A DNA stretch of 64,000 nt, taken from positions 7,215,245 to 7,279,244 of the forward strand of contig CM060856.1 in assembly GCA_030737835.1 (NCBI GenBank), read 5' to 3'. The stretch is from Acorus gramineus. Lineage: Eukaryota > Streptophyta > Magnoliopsida > Acorales > Acoraceae. Positions 1 through 9,940 of this stretch are shown in pieces. Below the pieces are notes generated by a model. The model was given only the letters and a program-made list of their open reading frames with translations. It was not told where the DNA came from and searched no databases. A program made the position numbers and the translations under genes. Position 1 is the first letter of the stretch, and the number at the start of each line of letters is the position of its first letter.

Positions 1-426
1 GACACCAGGGCACCACATGACTCAATCCTCTTCACAGGTGATTAGAGCTAAACATTATAATGGTAAATATAAGGCACACTGGAGGACAACCATAACTGTC
101 CATTTATTTTCTGAGTTAACACTGTCAAGCATAAATTGATACTTCAGGATAAACTGTTATCTGAAGAGATATTTGTTTTGTTGCAATTTTATTTGGTAAA
201 TCGTTATTTTTTTTGGCCTTGGTATCATTTAAATTGGGGTGAATAAGGTTAGATGATTCATTTTAGCTTTCATCATCAAATTACATTTGGACTTACGGAT
301 GAACACACAATTATAAGAATTTATCAACATGCAACAAAACAAATTTTTTGAGAGCATTGCTGCAGCCAGTCGAGTTTTGTATAGTAACTTTGATTACAAG
401 GCCTTGTTTTTTAAACACATATGCTT
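1..426. other. AT-rich intergenic or intronic DNA
   Basis: No open frame, RNA gene or clear transposon end is visible. If the block at 427-1477 is the 5' end of a minus-strand gene, this stretch would be its first intron; that is inference only. Confidence 0.4.
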
Positions 427-1070
427 AAGTTCAACCTATGAGACCTACAAACTTAAAAAATCCTCACAAATCAGGGCATCACCAACCAATAAAGATCATA
501 ATCTATAGACAGTTCGACGTCAAAAATTAGGTATTGCATACAAAAGCTACCATTCACCTACATTGAACCTGATCTACCCTGGATGTCAAAAAAAACATAA
601 TCTAGCCGATGATCCACACACATTCGTCACTACAGAAACCCTAAACAGTATAAAATCAATAGATCTGAAGCACAGAAGCATGAAACGAGGAGATCTGCTC
701 GGTTTTACCTTGATGGTTGGTTGGGGAGGAGGGCCAAAGAGACTATGTAAGTTCAACCTATGAGACCTAAAAACTTAAAAAATCCTCACAAATCAGGGCA
801 TCACCAACCAATAAAGCAAATAATCTATGGTAGATTCGACTCATAAAATTAGGTATTGCACAAAAAAGCTACCAATCACCTACATTGAACCTGATCTACC
901 AACAATAGGTAAAAAAACATAATCAAGACGATGATCCACACACATTCGTCACTGCAGTAACCCTATACAGTATAAAATGAATAGATCTGAAGCACACAAG
1001 CACCTCACGATAAGATCTGCTCGGTTTTACCTTGATGAATGGTTGGGGAGGAGAGCCAAAGAGACTATGT
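427..1070. repeat. Tandem duplication, 2 x 322 bp
   Basis: Two adjacent copies, 427-748 and 749-1070, run in parallel from AAGTTCAACCTATGAGACC to CCAAAGAGACTATGT. By eye they agree at well over 80 percent of positions with small indels, so the duplication is not recent. Each copy contains, on the minus strand, the sequence CAAG/GTAAAACC, a good splice donor (exon side ending at 709 and 1031). The region to the right is GC-richer, so the duplicated piece may include a 5' untranslated exon plus the start of an intron of a gene reading leftwards. Confidence 0.85.
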
Positions 1071-1477
1071 AGCAGATCGGAGCGTCGGATGGTTCGCCGA
1101 AGACGGTGAGACGGAGATCGGTGTGTATCCGACCCAAATCGTGAGGAAGAAGCAGATCGGAGTGTGAATCAGTCGACGAACATCATGATGTGGTCGAATG
1201 AGAACGTTGAACCTTAGATTTCAGAGTTTTTTGGGTCTCCGGCGCACCTCATCAGAACAGGCCGAACGATGGGGTCGATTTTGGGAGGAAAATATGTCTG
1301 TCGAGCTGCCGTTCGTGGTCTGTCTTCGTTGAAAAAAATGGAGGAGAGAGAGGACACTTCGACTGAAAACGGGTTTAAATACCTCACGTAAATACACGAT
1401 AATGTCAGGGGCATTTGCGTCTAAACACAGCTCGGGATGAACCACTGAAGGCGTTAGCCGAGTAAATAAGTAACCCT
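1071..1477 (-). other. GC-richer block, possible 5' end of a minus-strand gene leaving the window
   Basis: This stretch is clearly richer in G and C than its flanks and contains short pyrimidine-rich runs on the minus strand, followed leftwards by a donor-like CAAG/GTAAAA in each unit of the tandem duplication. Two overlapping minus-strand frames of 66-74 codons (1214-1445) do not resemble any protein I know. A promoter with a non-coding first exon is the simplest reading, but transcript data would be needed; a captured gene fragment is the alternative. Confidence 0.3.
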
Positions 1478-1480
1478 TAA

Positions 1481-1620
1481 GGAGCTGAATTTTTTTGGGT
1501 ATAAATGGCTGAAGGAGGTGCAGATTCAGTGCTTATAAGTTACCCAACCAAACAAGCTGAAAGCAGAATTTCAGCTTTAAGCAGAATAAGCTCAGTTTAT
1601 AAGTGCAACCAAACAGCCCC
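1481..1620. mobile_element. Tourist-like MITE (PIF/Harbinger type), 140 bp
   Basis: The right end reads ACCAAACAGCCCC and the left end GGAGCTGAATTTTTTTGGGT, imperfect inverted repeats of the GGGGCTGTTTGGT kind usual for plant Tourist elements. A TAA lies directly outside each end (1478-1480 and 1621-1623), the 3-bp target duplication expected for PIF/Harbinger insertions. Too short to encode anything. It lies about 280 bp beyond the stop codon of the phosphatase gene. Confidence 0.55.
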
Positions 1621-1903
1621 TAAGATTTACGTGGAAGAAGGCAAGCTGATAAATTAGCCCTTTATTAAGATATATATAAGCTGAGCTGAAATAAAATTCA
1701 ATTTTATTGATATTGTCCTCTCAAAAATATGCCCTAAAATAGGCACACAACGGAATGAATGAAGAGGCATACAATATAGTACAACAAAAGGATTGACCAT
1801 TAAGAGAGAGAAAAAAACAACAGCAGCAAAAACAGAGCGAAACGAAAAACACTCTCTTGCTTCACGTAGCCGCAAATGCTGGAAGCTACGAGCACTCAAA
1901 GAA

Positions 1904-4387
1904 TCAGGAAAGGTTGGACAGCAATGGAATGTCATTTGTTGAGTAGTAGCAGACACCAGTCTGGCCAGTGTTCGATAGAACCTGGAACCCTTCGGCAGTG
2001 AATGATTGATTCGGCTTGAAATTGACTCGTCTCCGCAGATGTGAATAGGCACAAAAATCTACGTCGTACACCACCGTGTCCTCCAGGAAGGCTGAGACTG
2101 CTACACCAACTGCTTCACCTGGTTCCAAGCATGAGACTAGCGATGTTACTCTCAGAGAATAACTGTAACCCTTTGTTCCACATAGTTTCTAAAAATGTAT
2201 TTGGCAAGATTGAAAGTTTTCAAAGAATGGATTATTTTGAATCTATTGGGTCTCCCTCCCATGTAAATTTTGAGAACGGAAAAGCAGGTAATGTATTCCT
2301 TAGTTCCTCAATACACAGTCAATTCTCCTAATGATCATGCATACTCGATCTTCTGTTCCGTAGAATGTCAAGAAAACTTGGCAAAATAAACTTGAATTGG
2401 GATGAAATAAATGAACTGAATAGCTGATAAGCCTTGCTTCAACATTACATGGCCCTTTTCACCTTTTTAAGATAAGAGGTGATATATGACAACAAAGTAT
2501 TTGTATGACAATTTCAGTTGAGGAAAAGGAAGTAGTATGCATTTTATGCGGATAAGCAAACAACTATATTTCTTCAGGACTAAATCCTTAAATAGGATTT
2601 GAAGGGTAAGATAAGAACCACCAGCTGAAATAAAAAAAACATTCCAAAGAGCCTCGCAAGTTAGAAGCAGTGAAGCTTACCATGTGTTACCAGCAACAAA
2701 TTTTCATGTGGAAATTTGTCAGCAAGAGCCAGAATGACATCTCTGTATCGAATTCTGCCAACTTCTAGAGGTTCCTCCCACTGTGGAAGCTGCAGCAATA
2801 CCAAGTGAAGGTATCTCAGCCTATAACTCAACAACAATGTCCCCATGAAAGTTGGAAAAAAAAAAATTTCCACAGACGTGGCTTTGCATTATGTGTAAAC
2901 ACGAGGTTATTCAAAACATAAGAGAAGAGGAAAAGTTGGACAAACCTGTTTATAAATGCGTTCCACGGAATTGTCCACCGTACCTGCCGGTAGCTTAGCC
3001 TCAAGCTGTGAGATATCAAAAGTCCAGTTTCCATCTCTTGGAACCAATTCTTGACCAATTGTCTCTTTACATAAGATCTCACACAAGCCATATTCGATTG
3101 AAACCTGAAACGCATCCAAATTATGCAAAGGGAATGAAAATAATAATCCATGCTTACATAATAGTCAAATACTTCAGCTTCAGCATTCAATCTAATATGC
3201 AGCAATAACAACTATTATTGCAGAAACCATTGAAATTCGAACCGATACATTAGAAGGAGACCAAATGCAGAAGGACATCAAATCCGACATCCACACTGGT
3301 ATAATAGCTGTCATGTAAAACAAAATAGCTTCAAAATTCAAATTTATTATTCAAGAAACAACAACTATTACGAAAGCCATTGAACTTGATTGACACATTA
3401 GAAGGAGAAATTATTTTTACAGTGTTTGATTTGACTCAATTGAATCAAAGTTCCAATCTTTCTGGTCTAAATTTCTACGTACACATGGAATTCATACAAC
3501 ACTCATGTCTTGCTCTTGCTATTCTTCATCAAAACAAACCGTTATTCTAACCCAAAAAAAATATATCTTGAATTCTAATATAAATCATGAATGCAAATGA
3601 GATCAACCCAGATTCTGGCACCAACATTTCCATCAATTCTCTTAGCCCTTATTCAGAAACAGAATGGAATAAAATTATTGTCCAATACAAATTTTCTTTT
3701 TTTTCCTAGTGGGTTGGCATTTTGCCTTATTTAAGTTTGATGTCTTGTCTTCATCTAAAAAAGCCATTGGAGTTATAAAGATGGATAAGCCTATTCCACA
3801 CCACTGGAGTTATTATTCTATATTTATCCAAATTTAATATGAAAGGCAATTCATTTATCCACCCAAATCAAGCAAGAATACAAACAACACCTATCCTATC
3901 CATCAAACAAACCTTTAAAAAAAAAAAATCACTTGCGATTTCCCATCAACACCCATCCCATCAATTCATCCAAACATCATCATCACCAACAACAATACCA
4001 ACAAAAAAAATAAAAACCTCAAAAACCAAGAAACCCAAACCGAGATACCTTGATCTTAGACGGATCGAGGCGGGCGGCGGCGGAGTCGTCGGAGGCGACC
4101 TCGATGAGGAGGGGATCAACGTCGGAGCCGTCTCCGACGGCGCAGAGGGCGGAGACGGCCCGGGAGGCGGTCTGGACGCAGCGGAGGAAGGGAGAGACGA
4201 AGACGCGGTCGATACGGAGGCCGGGCGTGTTGCGGATCTTCCTCCCGGTGGTCCAAGCCTTGATCTTTCCGTCCTCTGTGAGGGGAGGGTCCCAGGGGCG
4301 TGGGTCCCTGGTGATCCACAGCGGCTCGACGAGGTCCATGCGTTCGCCGTGCCTCATCACCACCACGTTCTGCTCGAAGGACTCCAT
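1904..4387 (-). CDS. Histidine phosphatase superfamily protein (phosphoglycerate mutase-like)
   Basis: Four minus-strand exons: 4387-4049, 3104-2946, 2789-2681 and 2118-1904, 822 nt in all, giving 273 aa. All three introns are GT-AG and the joined frame is open. Exon 1 carries the phosphohistidine motif MRHGER (residues 11-16, His13 the expected nucleophile). Exon 3 ends in LLLVTHG, which holds the second catalytic histidine and is split by intron 3. The overall order matches plant phosphoglycerate-mutase-like proteins related to UBASH3/Sts phosphatases; members remove phosphate from small molecules or proteins, but no substrate can be assigned here. No signal peptide or membrane span is visible. 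The start is the first ATG of the open frame and directly precedes the conserved core. A pure AG repeat lies upstream in the probable 5' UTR. Possible minus-strand AATAAA signals lie 200-240 nt past the stop (complement of 1703-1708 and 1661-1666). Confidence 0.88.
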
Positions 4388-4418
4388 TGATTGTGGGTTT
4401 GGGTTTCTTGGATCGTAT

Positions 4419-4440
4419 AGAGAGAGAGAGAGAGAGAGAG
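4419..4440. repeat. (AG)11 microsatellite in probable 5' UTR
   Basis: A pure AG run about 32 bp upstream of the phosphatase start codon; on the coding strand it is a CT run. CT-rich stretches near transcription starts are common in plants and can act as a pyrimidine patch, so it may mark the core promoter or leader. Confidence 0.7.
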
Positions 4441-4586
4441 GGATTGTTGGAGGTGGGGATTGAAGTTCGGTGAGGGCGGGATGTTTGATTGATTTCCCTC
4501 TTTATGGTTTGTGTCGTGAGCGCGCACTTCGTTGATGATAAAGATCGATCATTATTTCCTTTTTAAGAGCAACTTTACACAATTTG

Positions 4587-5081
4587 GGAATAAACCAAAT
4601 AACCCCCTGCAAACTGCGTAAATTTCATATAACCCCCTGACTTTTTCTATGGTCTATAAAAACCCTTGAAAACATCTCTGTAAATCCAAATAGCTCCCTA
4701 ACTTAAATTTCGTTGATAGATTAGGATTATTCAACGAATATCCTGTCTGGTTAGCCCTAGCTGAAAACATAGTGTATCAAAAATAGAGTACAATGTATTA
4801 AATATGCGAAAAAACATATGTAACTGATTTTACCTCTCTGGATAGAGTTTTATAATCCATTCGAGGGAGCAAAATCATCATGTATATAAGATTTTTAATA
4901 TTTTTAACAAATTGTAGAGGGGTTTTGGTATACTGTGTTTTCAGTCATGCTTAACAAAGCATAATATTCCTCATCTATTAGTGGAAGTTTTAACGTAGGG
5001 GGTTATTTGGATGTACATAGATGTTTTCAGAAGGTTATTTAGATTTTAAGCAGTTTATAGGGGGTTATTTGGATTTTTACC
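4587..5081. mobile_element. Long fold-back MITE, family 1 copy A (Mutator-like)
   Basis: The element reads as one large imperfect palindrome: the left arm starts GGAATAAACCAAATAACCCCC and the right arm ends in the complement, GGGGGTTATTTGGATTTTTACC. Matching phrases continue inwards through both arms to a centre near 4850. No coding capacity. Unlike the other copies, no clean 9-bp target duplication is seen beside it, so its outer limits are less sure. Confidence 0.7.
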
Positions 5082-5126
5082 TTTTAATTTTTACTATCCT
5101 TCCGCTCACTTTAACGATACAATTTA

Positions 5127-5638
5127 GGAAAAAAATCCATACAACCCCCTGTAAACTGTCCAAAATCCATATGACCCCCTGACTTTTCCTGAAGTCCATA
5201 TAACCCCTTAAAAACACATATGTAAATCTGAATAATTCCCGAGTAAAATTTTCATCTACTGATAAGAAATATTTTGTAAATTTTCAGTTTAGTTAACCCT
5301 AGTTGAAAATATGATATACCAAAAACACCCTACAATATGTTAAAAATACGAAAAATCTTTTGTGAGTAACAATTTTACCCATCCAAATAAGATTTTATAA
5401 TATATTTATAAGGGTAAAATTGTCATTTACATAAAAATTTGCATTTTAACACATTATAAGAGTTTTTTAATATATTGTATTTTCAGTCAAGGTTAATAAA
5501 ATCGAATATTCGCAGGATATTCCTCGGGGGTTATTTCAATTTATATATATGTTTTCAAAAGGTTATATTGACTTTAAGAAAAGTCAAGGGGTGATGTTGA
5601 TTTTGAATAGTGTACAGGGGGTTATTTGGATATTTGCC
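5127..5638. mobile_element. Long fold-back MITE, family 1 copy B (Mutator-like)
   Basis: Same structure as copy A: arms start GGAAAAAAATCCATACAACC and end GGGGGTTATTTGGATATTTGCC, with palindromic matches along both arms. It is bounded on both sides by TACAATTTA (5118-5126 and 5639-5647), a 9-bp direct repeat as made by Mutator-like transposases. The right-hand TACAATTTA is shared with the next element. Confidence 0.8.
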
Positions 5639-5647
5639 TACAATTTA

Positions 5648-5922
5648 GGGATTTTTAGTTTTAAGTCTCCAGAAACCATCATATTTAGTGATTGATCCAT
5701 CCCTTTTTCGTATTTAGGTTTTAATCCCCCGATTTAAAGGATAATTCATGGATAGGTCCCTTATAGAGCCTAAAAAGTAAATTAAATAATTTATGGATAG
5801 GTCACTCTCAGGGACTAAAAAGGAACTATCATTTAAATCTGGAGACTAAAACCTAAATACGAAGAAGGGAGGGATCGATCACTAAATATGATAGTTTGTG
5901 GGGACTTAAAACTAAAAATCCT
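5648..5922. mobile_element. Long fold-back MITE, family 2 (Mutator-like)
   Basis: A different 275-bp palindromic element. The left arm starts GGGATTTTTAGTTTTAAGT and the right arm is its near-perfect complement; the arms match over roughly 100 bp each, meeting around 5785. It is flanked by TACAATTTA at 5639-5647 and 5923-5931, the 9-bp duplication of a Mutator-like element. No coding potential. Confidence 0.8.
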
Positions 5923-6155
5923 TACAATTTATTACATAACTCAATTTAAGACCGGTGTACTTCATCTACGGGTTTACATAACACACGATGCATGGACTAT
6001 TCAAATTTTAAACCTTATGTATTAAAATCACACGAATTTTTGTTGCTAAAATTTATTAAAATCATTACGTATTCAATACAACTACAGGGCATGCAATTTA
6101 TTAAAATCATTACGCATTACGTATTCATGCAATTTCTTGAATGACATTTAAAAAA

Positions 6156-6625
6156 GGGTTTTGTTAACGAGTGTCCTTAAAACACTTGTTAACCCATATC
6201 AATTATTAACTTTTTAGACAACCCAACAAATTAATTATTATGTGGTTAATAAAAATAAAAGATTTTTTAAAATACCTACACCACCCCTAATAAATTCATC
6301 ACTTTTTTTTTCTTCCTTTCCATATCCAATTTTTCCCTCCCATATACAATGTTAAAAATAAAAAGTGTCACAAACATACATAAGATATTTTCATAAAAAA
6401 TGCCCTATTTATATAAAAAAATGCACGTATACCAAACAATTGAGCAATATTTTTTTTTTCATATATAAAGTCTACTTTTTATATATATTATTTGTGAGTA
6501 TTTTATTGAGGGTGTTGTTGATATTTTAAAAAATCTTTCATTTTAATAGACCCGTTGTATTACCTAAAAAGTTAGTAATTAATACGGGTTTACCAGTGCC
6601 CTGAGGGCATTCGTTAACAAAACCC
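6156..6625. mobile_element. Long-TIR MITE, family 3 (Mutator-like), 470 bp
   Basis: The left end GGGTTTTGTTAACGAGTG and the right end, complement GGGTTTTGTTAACGAATG, start inverted repeats that continue for more than 100 bp with mismatches (for example the complementary AGATTTTTTAAAATA blocks near 6262 and 6525). TTTAAAAAA stands on both sides (6147-6155 and 6626-6634), a 9-bp target duplication. Non-coding. Confidence 0.8.
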
Positions 6626-6634
6626 TTTAAAAAA

Positions 6635-7444
6635 AAATGTAAAAATAAAAATTGTATAATTTCACTTTAGTGCTCTTTACAAAAAAAATTTTACAAGAAT
6701 GACATCTTCATATATATTTATTTTTTTATAATTAACGTATATACAATACCATGTTGTATTGCATTTGAGATATGCAAAAAATGTGATTTATGTCAAAAGA
6801 TACCATGGGGAAGTTCCTATTACCACATTAAATTAATTTATTAAGTATAATTATTATACAATCATAAATTTTTTTACCATTTTCTCTTTTTTCTTTCTAA
6901 TGCTTTCTATGGAATATTAGCTTATGTGAAGTGGAGGGGACAAAATCAGATTACTCAGGTTCGGGTAATTGGATCTGTCCGTTCCGTTACTCGTCCGATT
7001 GGTTCTTGATGATTGCCAGCGCGTCAAGACCTTGAACATCCCGTTCATAGTCTATGTGATATTTTAGACGCCCATATCACCATATGTATAGTTTATATGA
7101 TCTTTTAAACGCACATATGTATAGTTTGATCATAAACCGCATATGATCCGAACCTGTAAAGTGTAAACCTGACTCGAGTTTGTAAGGCCAAAATCTGGCA
7201 AGTATGAATACAGATGGCCGGACATGGACCTCCAAGTGAGGCTCGGGCCAGCTCAAACCGAATCCATTGGGGCTGACCGGTAACCTTGCCTGGGAGACAG
7301 GAGAACCCCCCCCCCCCCCCCATGCGCCCCTACCCCATTCGAGTGGAGGGAGATGATCTTGACCTTCATTTTTAAGGGAAAAAGTTATTTTTACATTTCA
7401 AAATACAGTCATATATACTACTTCGTTAGCCCCTCTTTATTTAT
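6635..7444. other. Intergenic DNA, no gene seen
   Basis: AT-rich to 6950, then about 420 bp nearer to even composition without a convincing reading frame or transposon ends. The 72-codon minus-strand frame across 7105-7323 resembles nothing known and runs into a homopolymer. Confidence 0.5.
7306..7321. repeat. C16 homopolymer
   Basis: An uninterrupted run of sixteen C on the plus strand. Such runs are rare in plant DNA and are prone to length error in assemblies. Confidence 0.85.
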
Positions 7445-7453
7445 TATATAGAA

Positions 7454-7957
7454 GGGAAAAATCTAAATAACCCCCTATAAACTTACTAAAATTCATGACC
7501 CCTTGACTTTTCTTGAAATCCATATAACCCCTTAAAAATATCTAGTAAATTCAAATAACCCCCTGAATGAAAATTCTGTTGACTAATAATGAATATTTTG
7601 TGAATATTCTGTTAGGTTAACCCTGACTGAAAACACAATATACTAAAAACACTCTAAAATGTATTAAAAATATGAAAAATTCTATGAAAAAGATGATTTT
7701 ACCCATTTGAATAGATTATAAATCCCTGTCCGGAGAGGTAAAATCGTCATTTACATATGATTTTCTGCATTTTTAACATATTATAGGATTTTTTTGGTAT
7801 ATTGTGTTTTTATCCAAGGTTAACCAAATAGAATATTTACAAAATATTCATCATCTATCAATATAAATTTTATTCAAGGGGTTATTTGGATTTACTAGAT
7901 GTTTTTAGGGGGTTATTTGGATTTCAAGAAAAGTCAAGTGATTGTATGGATTTTTCC
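7454..7957. mobile_element. Long fold-back MITE, family 1 copy C (Mutator-like)
   Basis: Arms begin GGGAAAAATCTAAATAACC and end ...GTATGGATTTTTCC; internal phrases (ACCCCTTGACTTTTCTTGAA, GGTTAACCCTGACTGAAAAC) match copies A, B and D. TATATAGAA flanks it at 7445-7453 and 7958-7966, a perfect 9-bp target duplication. Confidence 0.8.
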
Positions 7958-8159
7958 TATATAGAAATATATAATTTATTAAAAAAATTTCATATTTTTT
8001 TTATAAATGATGTTATTTAAATCATTTAAGTATATGCTTTACATTTTATAAAAATATGTACCTCATTAGATGAGGTATAAGATTTAAAAAAAAAAAAAAA
8101 AACATCAGTTATTTACATTTGAGACTACAAAATGGGCTATGTAACATTTAAAAAAAAAA

Positions 8160-8360
8160 TTCTTAGGCCCGCCCGTGAGACCAAAGCCTGGGCTTCGCCT
8201 GTTGAGCCTGTTCAGGTGCAAGCCTCAGACGAGCCGCGGATATTTAATCTTCCTAGCAGGTCAACCCGGACCCGGCCCACGGCCAGAAAAGCCCGTGATC
8301 ATGGGCCCATCGTCAGGTTTGGGCCTGCTTTCCACGGGCCCGTCCGGGCCCATTGCGATG
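8160..8360. mobile_element. GC-rich hAT-like MITE fragment
   Basis: About 200 bp of GGGCCC/GGCCCG-rich sequence in AT-rich flanks, ending in CCCATTGCGATGCC. Non-autonomous hAT elements of plants often have such G/C-rich subterminal repeats and ends of the form GGCATNGCAATGGGCC. Only the right end looks like a terminus, so this is probably a truncated copy. Short open frames over it follow from its composition. Confidence 0.4.
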
Positions 8361-8396
8361 CCAATATATCTATATATAATTATATATATATATATA

Positions 8397-8676
8397 GGAT
8401 AATGTTACATCCAGCTTTATTTTCAGTCTCAATTCCAGTCTACATGTATTTTAAGTTTTTTAAAAACAGTATATACCACATCTAATGAGGTACATATTTT
8501 TATAAAAAATGAAGCATATACTCCAATGAATTGCATGGATACATTTATAAAAAATATTAAAAAAATTCTTTCGAAATATATACCTGGTTAACATGAGCAT
8601 ATGCGTCGATAGAAATCTATGGATGGATATAAGGCTGGAATTAGGGCTGAAAATGAACCTGGGTGTAACAGCGCCC
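8397..8676. mobile_element. MITE with about 45-bp inverted repeats
   Basis: The left end GGATAATGTTACATCCAGC and the right end, complement GGGCGCTGTTACACCCAGG, are inverted repeats that continue through CAATTCCAG-type sequence for about 45 bp. It sits between TATATATA runs, so a target duplication of alternating AT is likely but cannot be measured. The interior holds the ACATATTTTTATAAAAAAT phrases that recur across the window. Confidence 0.65.
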
Positions 8677-8979
8677 ATATATATATGAAAAAGATACACA
8701 CAGCTCCTATTGCAACCCCAATTGCAGTCTATCCTGTTTTTTTTTTTTTTTTAAATCATACGCTCACCCTTTGAAGTGCATACTAGTGTTATATGAAATG
8801 AAGTATATACTGAGATACATTGGTGTTTTTTTTTATAATGAAAAAATGAAAAAAAAAATTGGGTCATATACTATGATAGGACCCATAAACTATGATAGTG
8901 CAGTATGTACTACGTTATCATAGCGTATGGGGTTGTAAAACAAACTGTAAAAGGTACTGTATGTATCAGCGCTCAGCCG

Positions 8980-8982
<3 letters not shown>

Positions 8983-9056
<74 letters not shown>
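8983..9056. repeat. (AT)n microsatellite
   Basis: About 74 bp of almost pure AT dinucleotides, broken once near 9025. It probably extrudes or stalls; the length is likely variable. Confidence 0.85.
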
Positions 9057-9061
<5 letters not shown>

Positions 9062-9459
9062 ATATTGTATAAATGTTAATTGATATGCAAACTCAACGAT
9101 TCACTCACTGAGAAGCACCTCATCAAATGAGTGGTTCTCGAGCTTTAGCAAGAAAAAAAAAGAAAAAAGAAGCGCTGAAACACTTGATCATTCTTGCAGT
9201 CCACAATCTGAGAAATCTCTAATAGATTGTATGATCTACTATCCAAGTATTTATCCTATTAGAAAAAAATATAAAAAGGTATGCATCAAATTCATTCAAG
9301 CATGCATTTAGTTTTGTGAAAATTCGTATTTAAAAAATTTAAAACATGTTGTGAGTGAAAAAATGAGTACAGGAAAGTGTAACATTTTATATGTACATCA
9401 GCATCCATTTTTCCACCTCAAGAGCAACATCACACTGACCAGACTTTTAAATTGTTTAT
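9057..9459. other. Intergenic DNA
   Basis: AT-rich. Contains TGATCATTCTTGCAGTCC near 9184, a phrase that recurs at 39652 and in variant form at the edge of an insertion in the fourth intron of the quinone oxidoreductase gene, so part of it is probably an old MITE. No gene seen. Confidence 0.4.
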
Positions 9460-9940
9460 TTCAGACTGCATGAATGCTTGAAAAGTTGCTGCAGCGAGCG
9501 AGATGTCTCCCCCCGAAGGTATCCCCCGCGGTTTCCTCACTCACAATCGGTCCAAGTTCAGTCATCTTGTCATGTAAGTGATGTGGATGGGTGAAGCAGC
9601 GACGAAACAAGTATCTTATGTTGATGACTTCGGATAAAGACTTGGCAGGTTTCCTCCCATCCGCAGCGGAGACTACCTCAGAGAGCGCTTGAGGGTGATC
9701 TATTCTGAGAAAGTTTGACATCCAGTATTAGTGAACATATATGTGTTGTGAATGTGATGAATGAAGACCAATTCAAACAGCACAGCAATGTGGGGGGATG
9801 GTTGACAGCTTTCCCTGAATCTTCCAGGAATCAGGAATCTCTTTTAAAGATGCTGTTTCTCTCAAACATGGGATCCCCCAGTGCAAGTTCATGATGGAAT
9901 CTCGATTGAACGTTTTCACTAAACTTTTGTTTATATGTCT
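9460..9940 (-). pseudogene. Possible relic of an unrecognised protein-coding gene
   Basis: Within AT-rich DNA this segment has more balanced base use and a minus-strand frame of 86 codons (9721-9461) with ordinary protein composition, including DGRKPAKSLSEVINIRYLF and HHLHDKMTELGPIV. At a run of six G (complement of the C run near 9511) the frame could shift into GGDISLAAATFQAFMQSEIN, which looks equally protein-like, suggesting a one-base break in an old exon. Upstream on the same strand, near 9870-9930, another open stretch reads SRFHHELALGDPMFERNS before a stop. I do not recognise the family. A captured gene fragment in a transposon is possible; chance open frames cannot be excluded. Confidence 0.3.

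Noticed and set aside
3839-4463. Long plus-strand frames opposite exon 1 of the phosphatase gene
   Set aside because: The minus-strand frame carries RHGER and splices into family exons; the plus frames are low-complexity mirrors.
8892-9083. Small plus-strand frame of Tyr-Ile repeats
   Set aside because: It is a translation of the (AT)n microsatellite.
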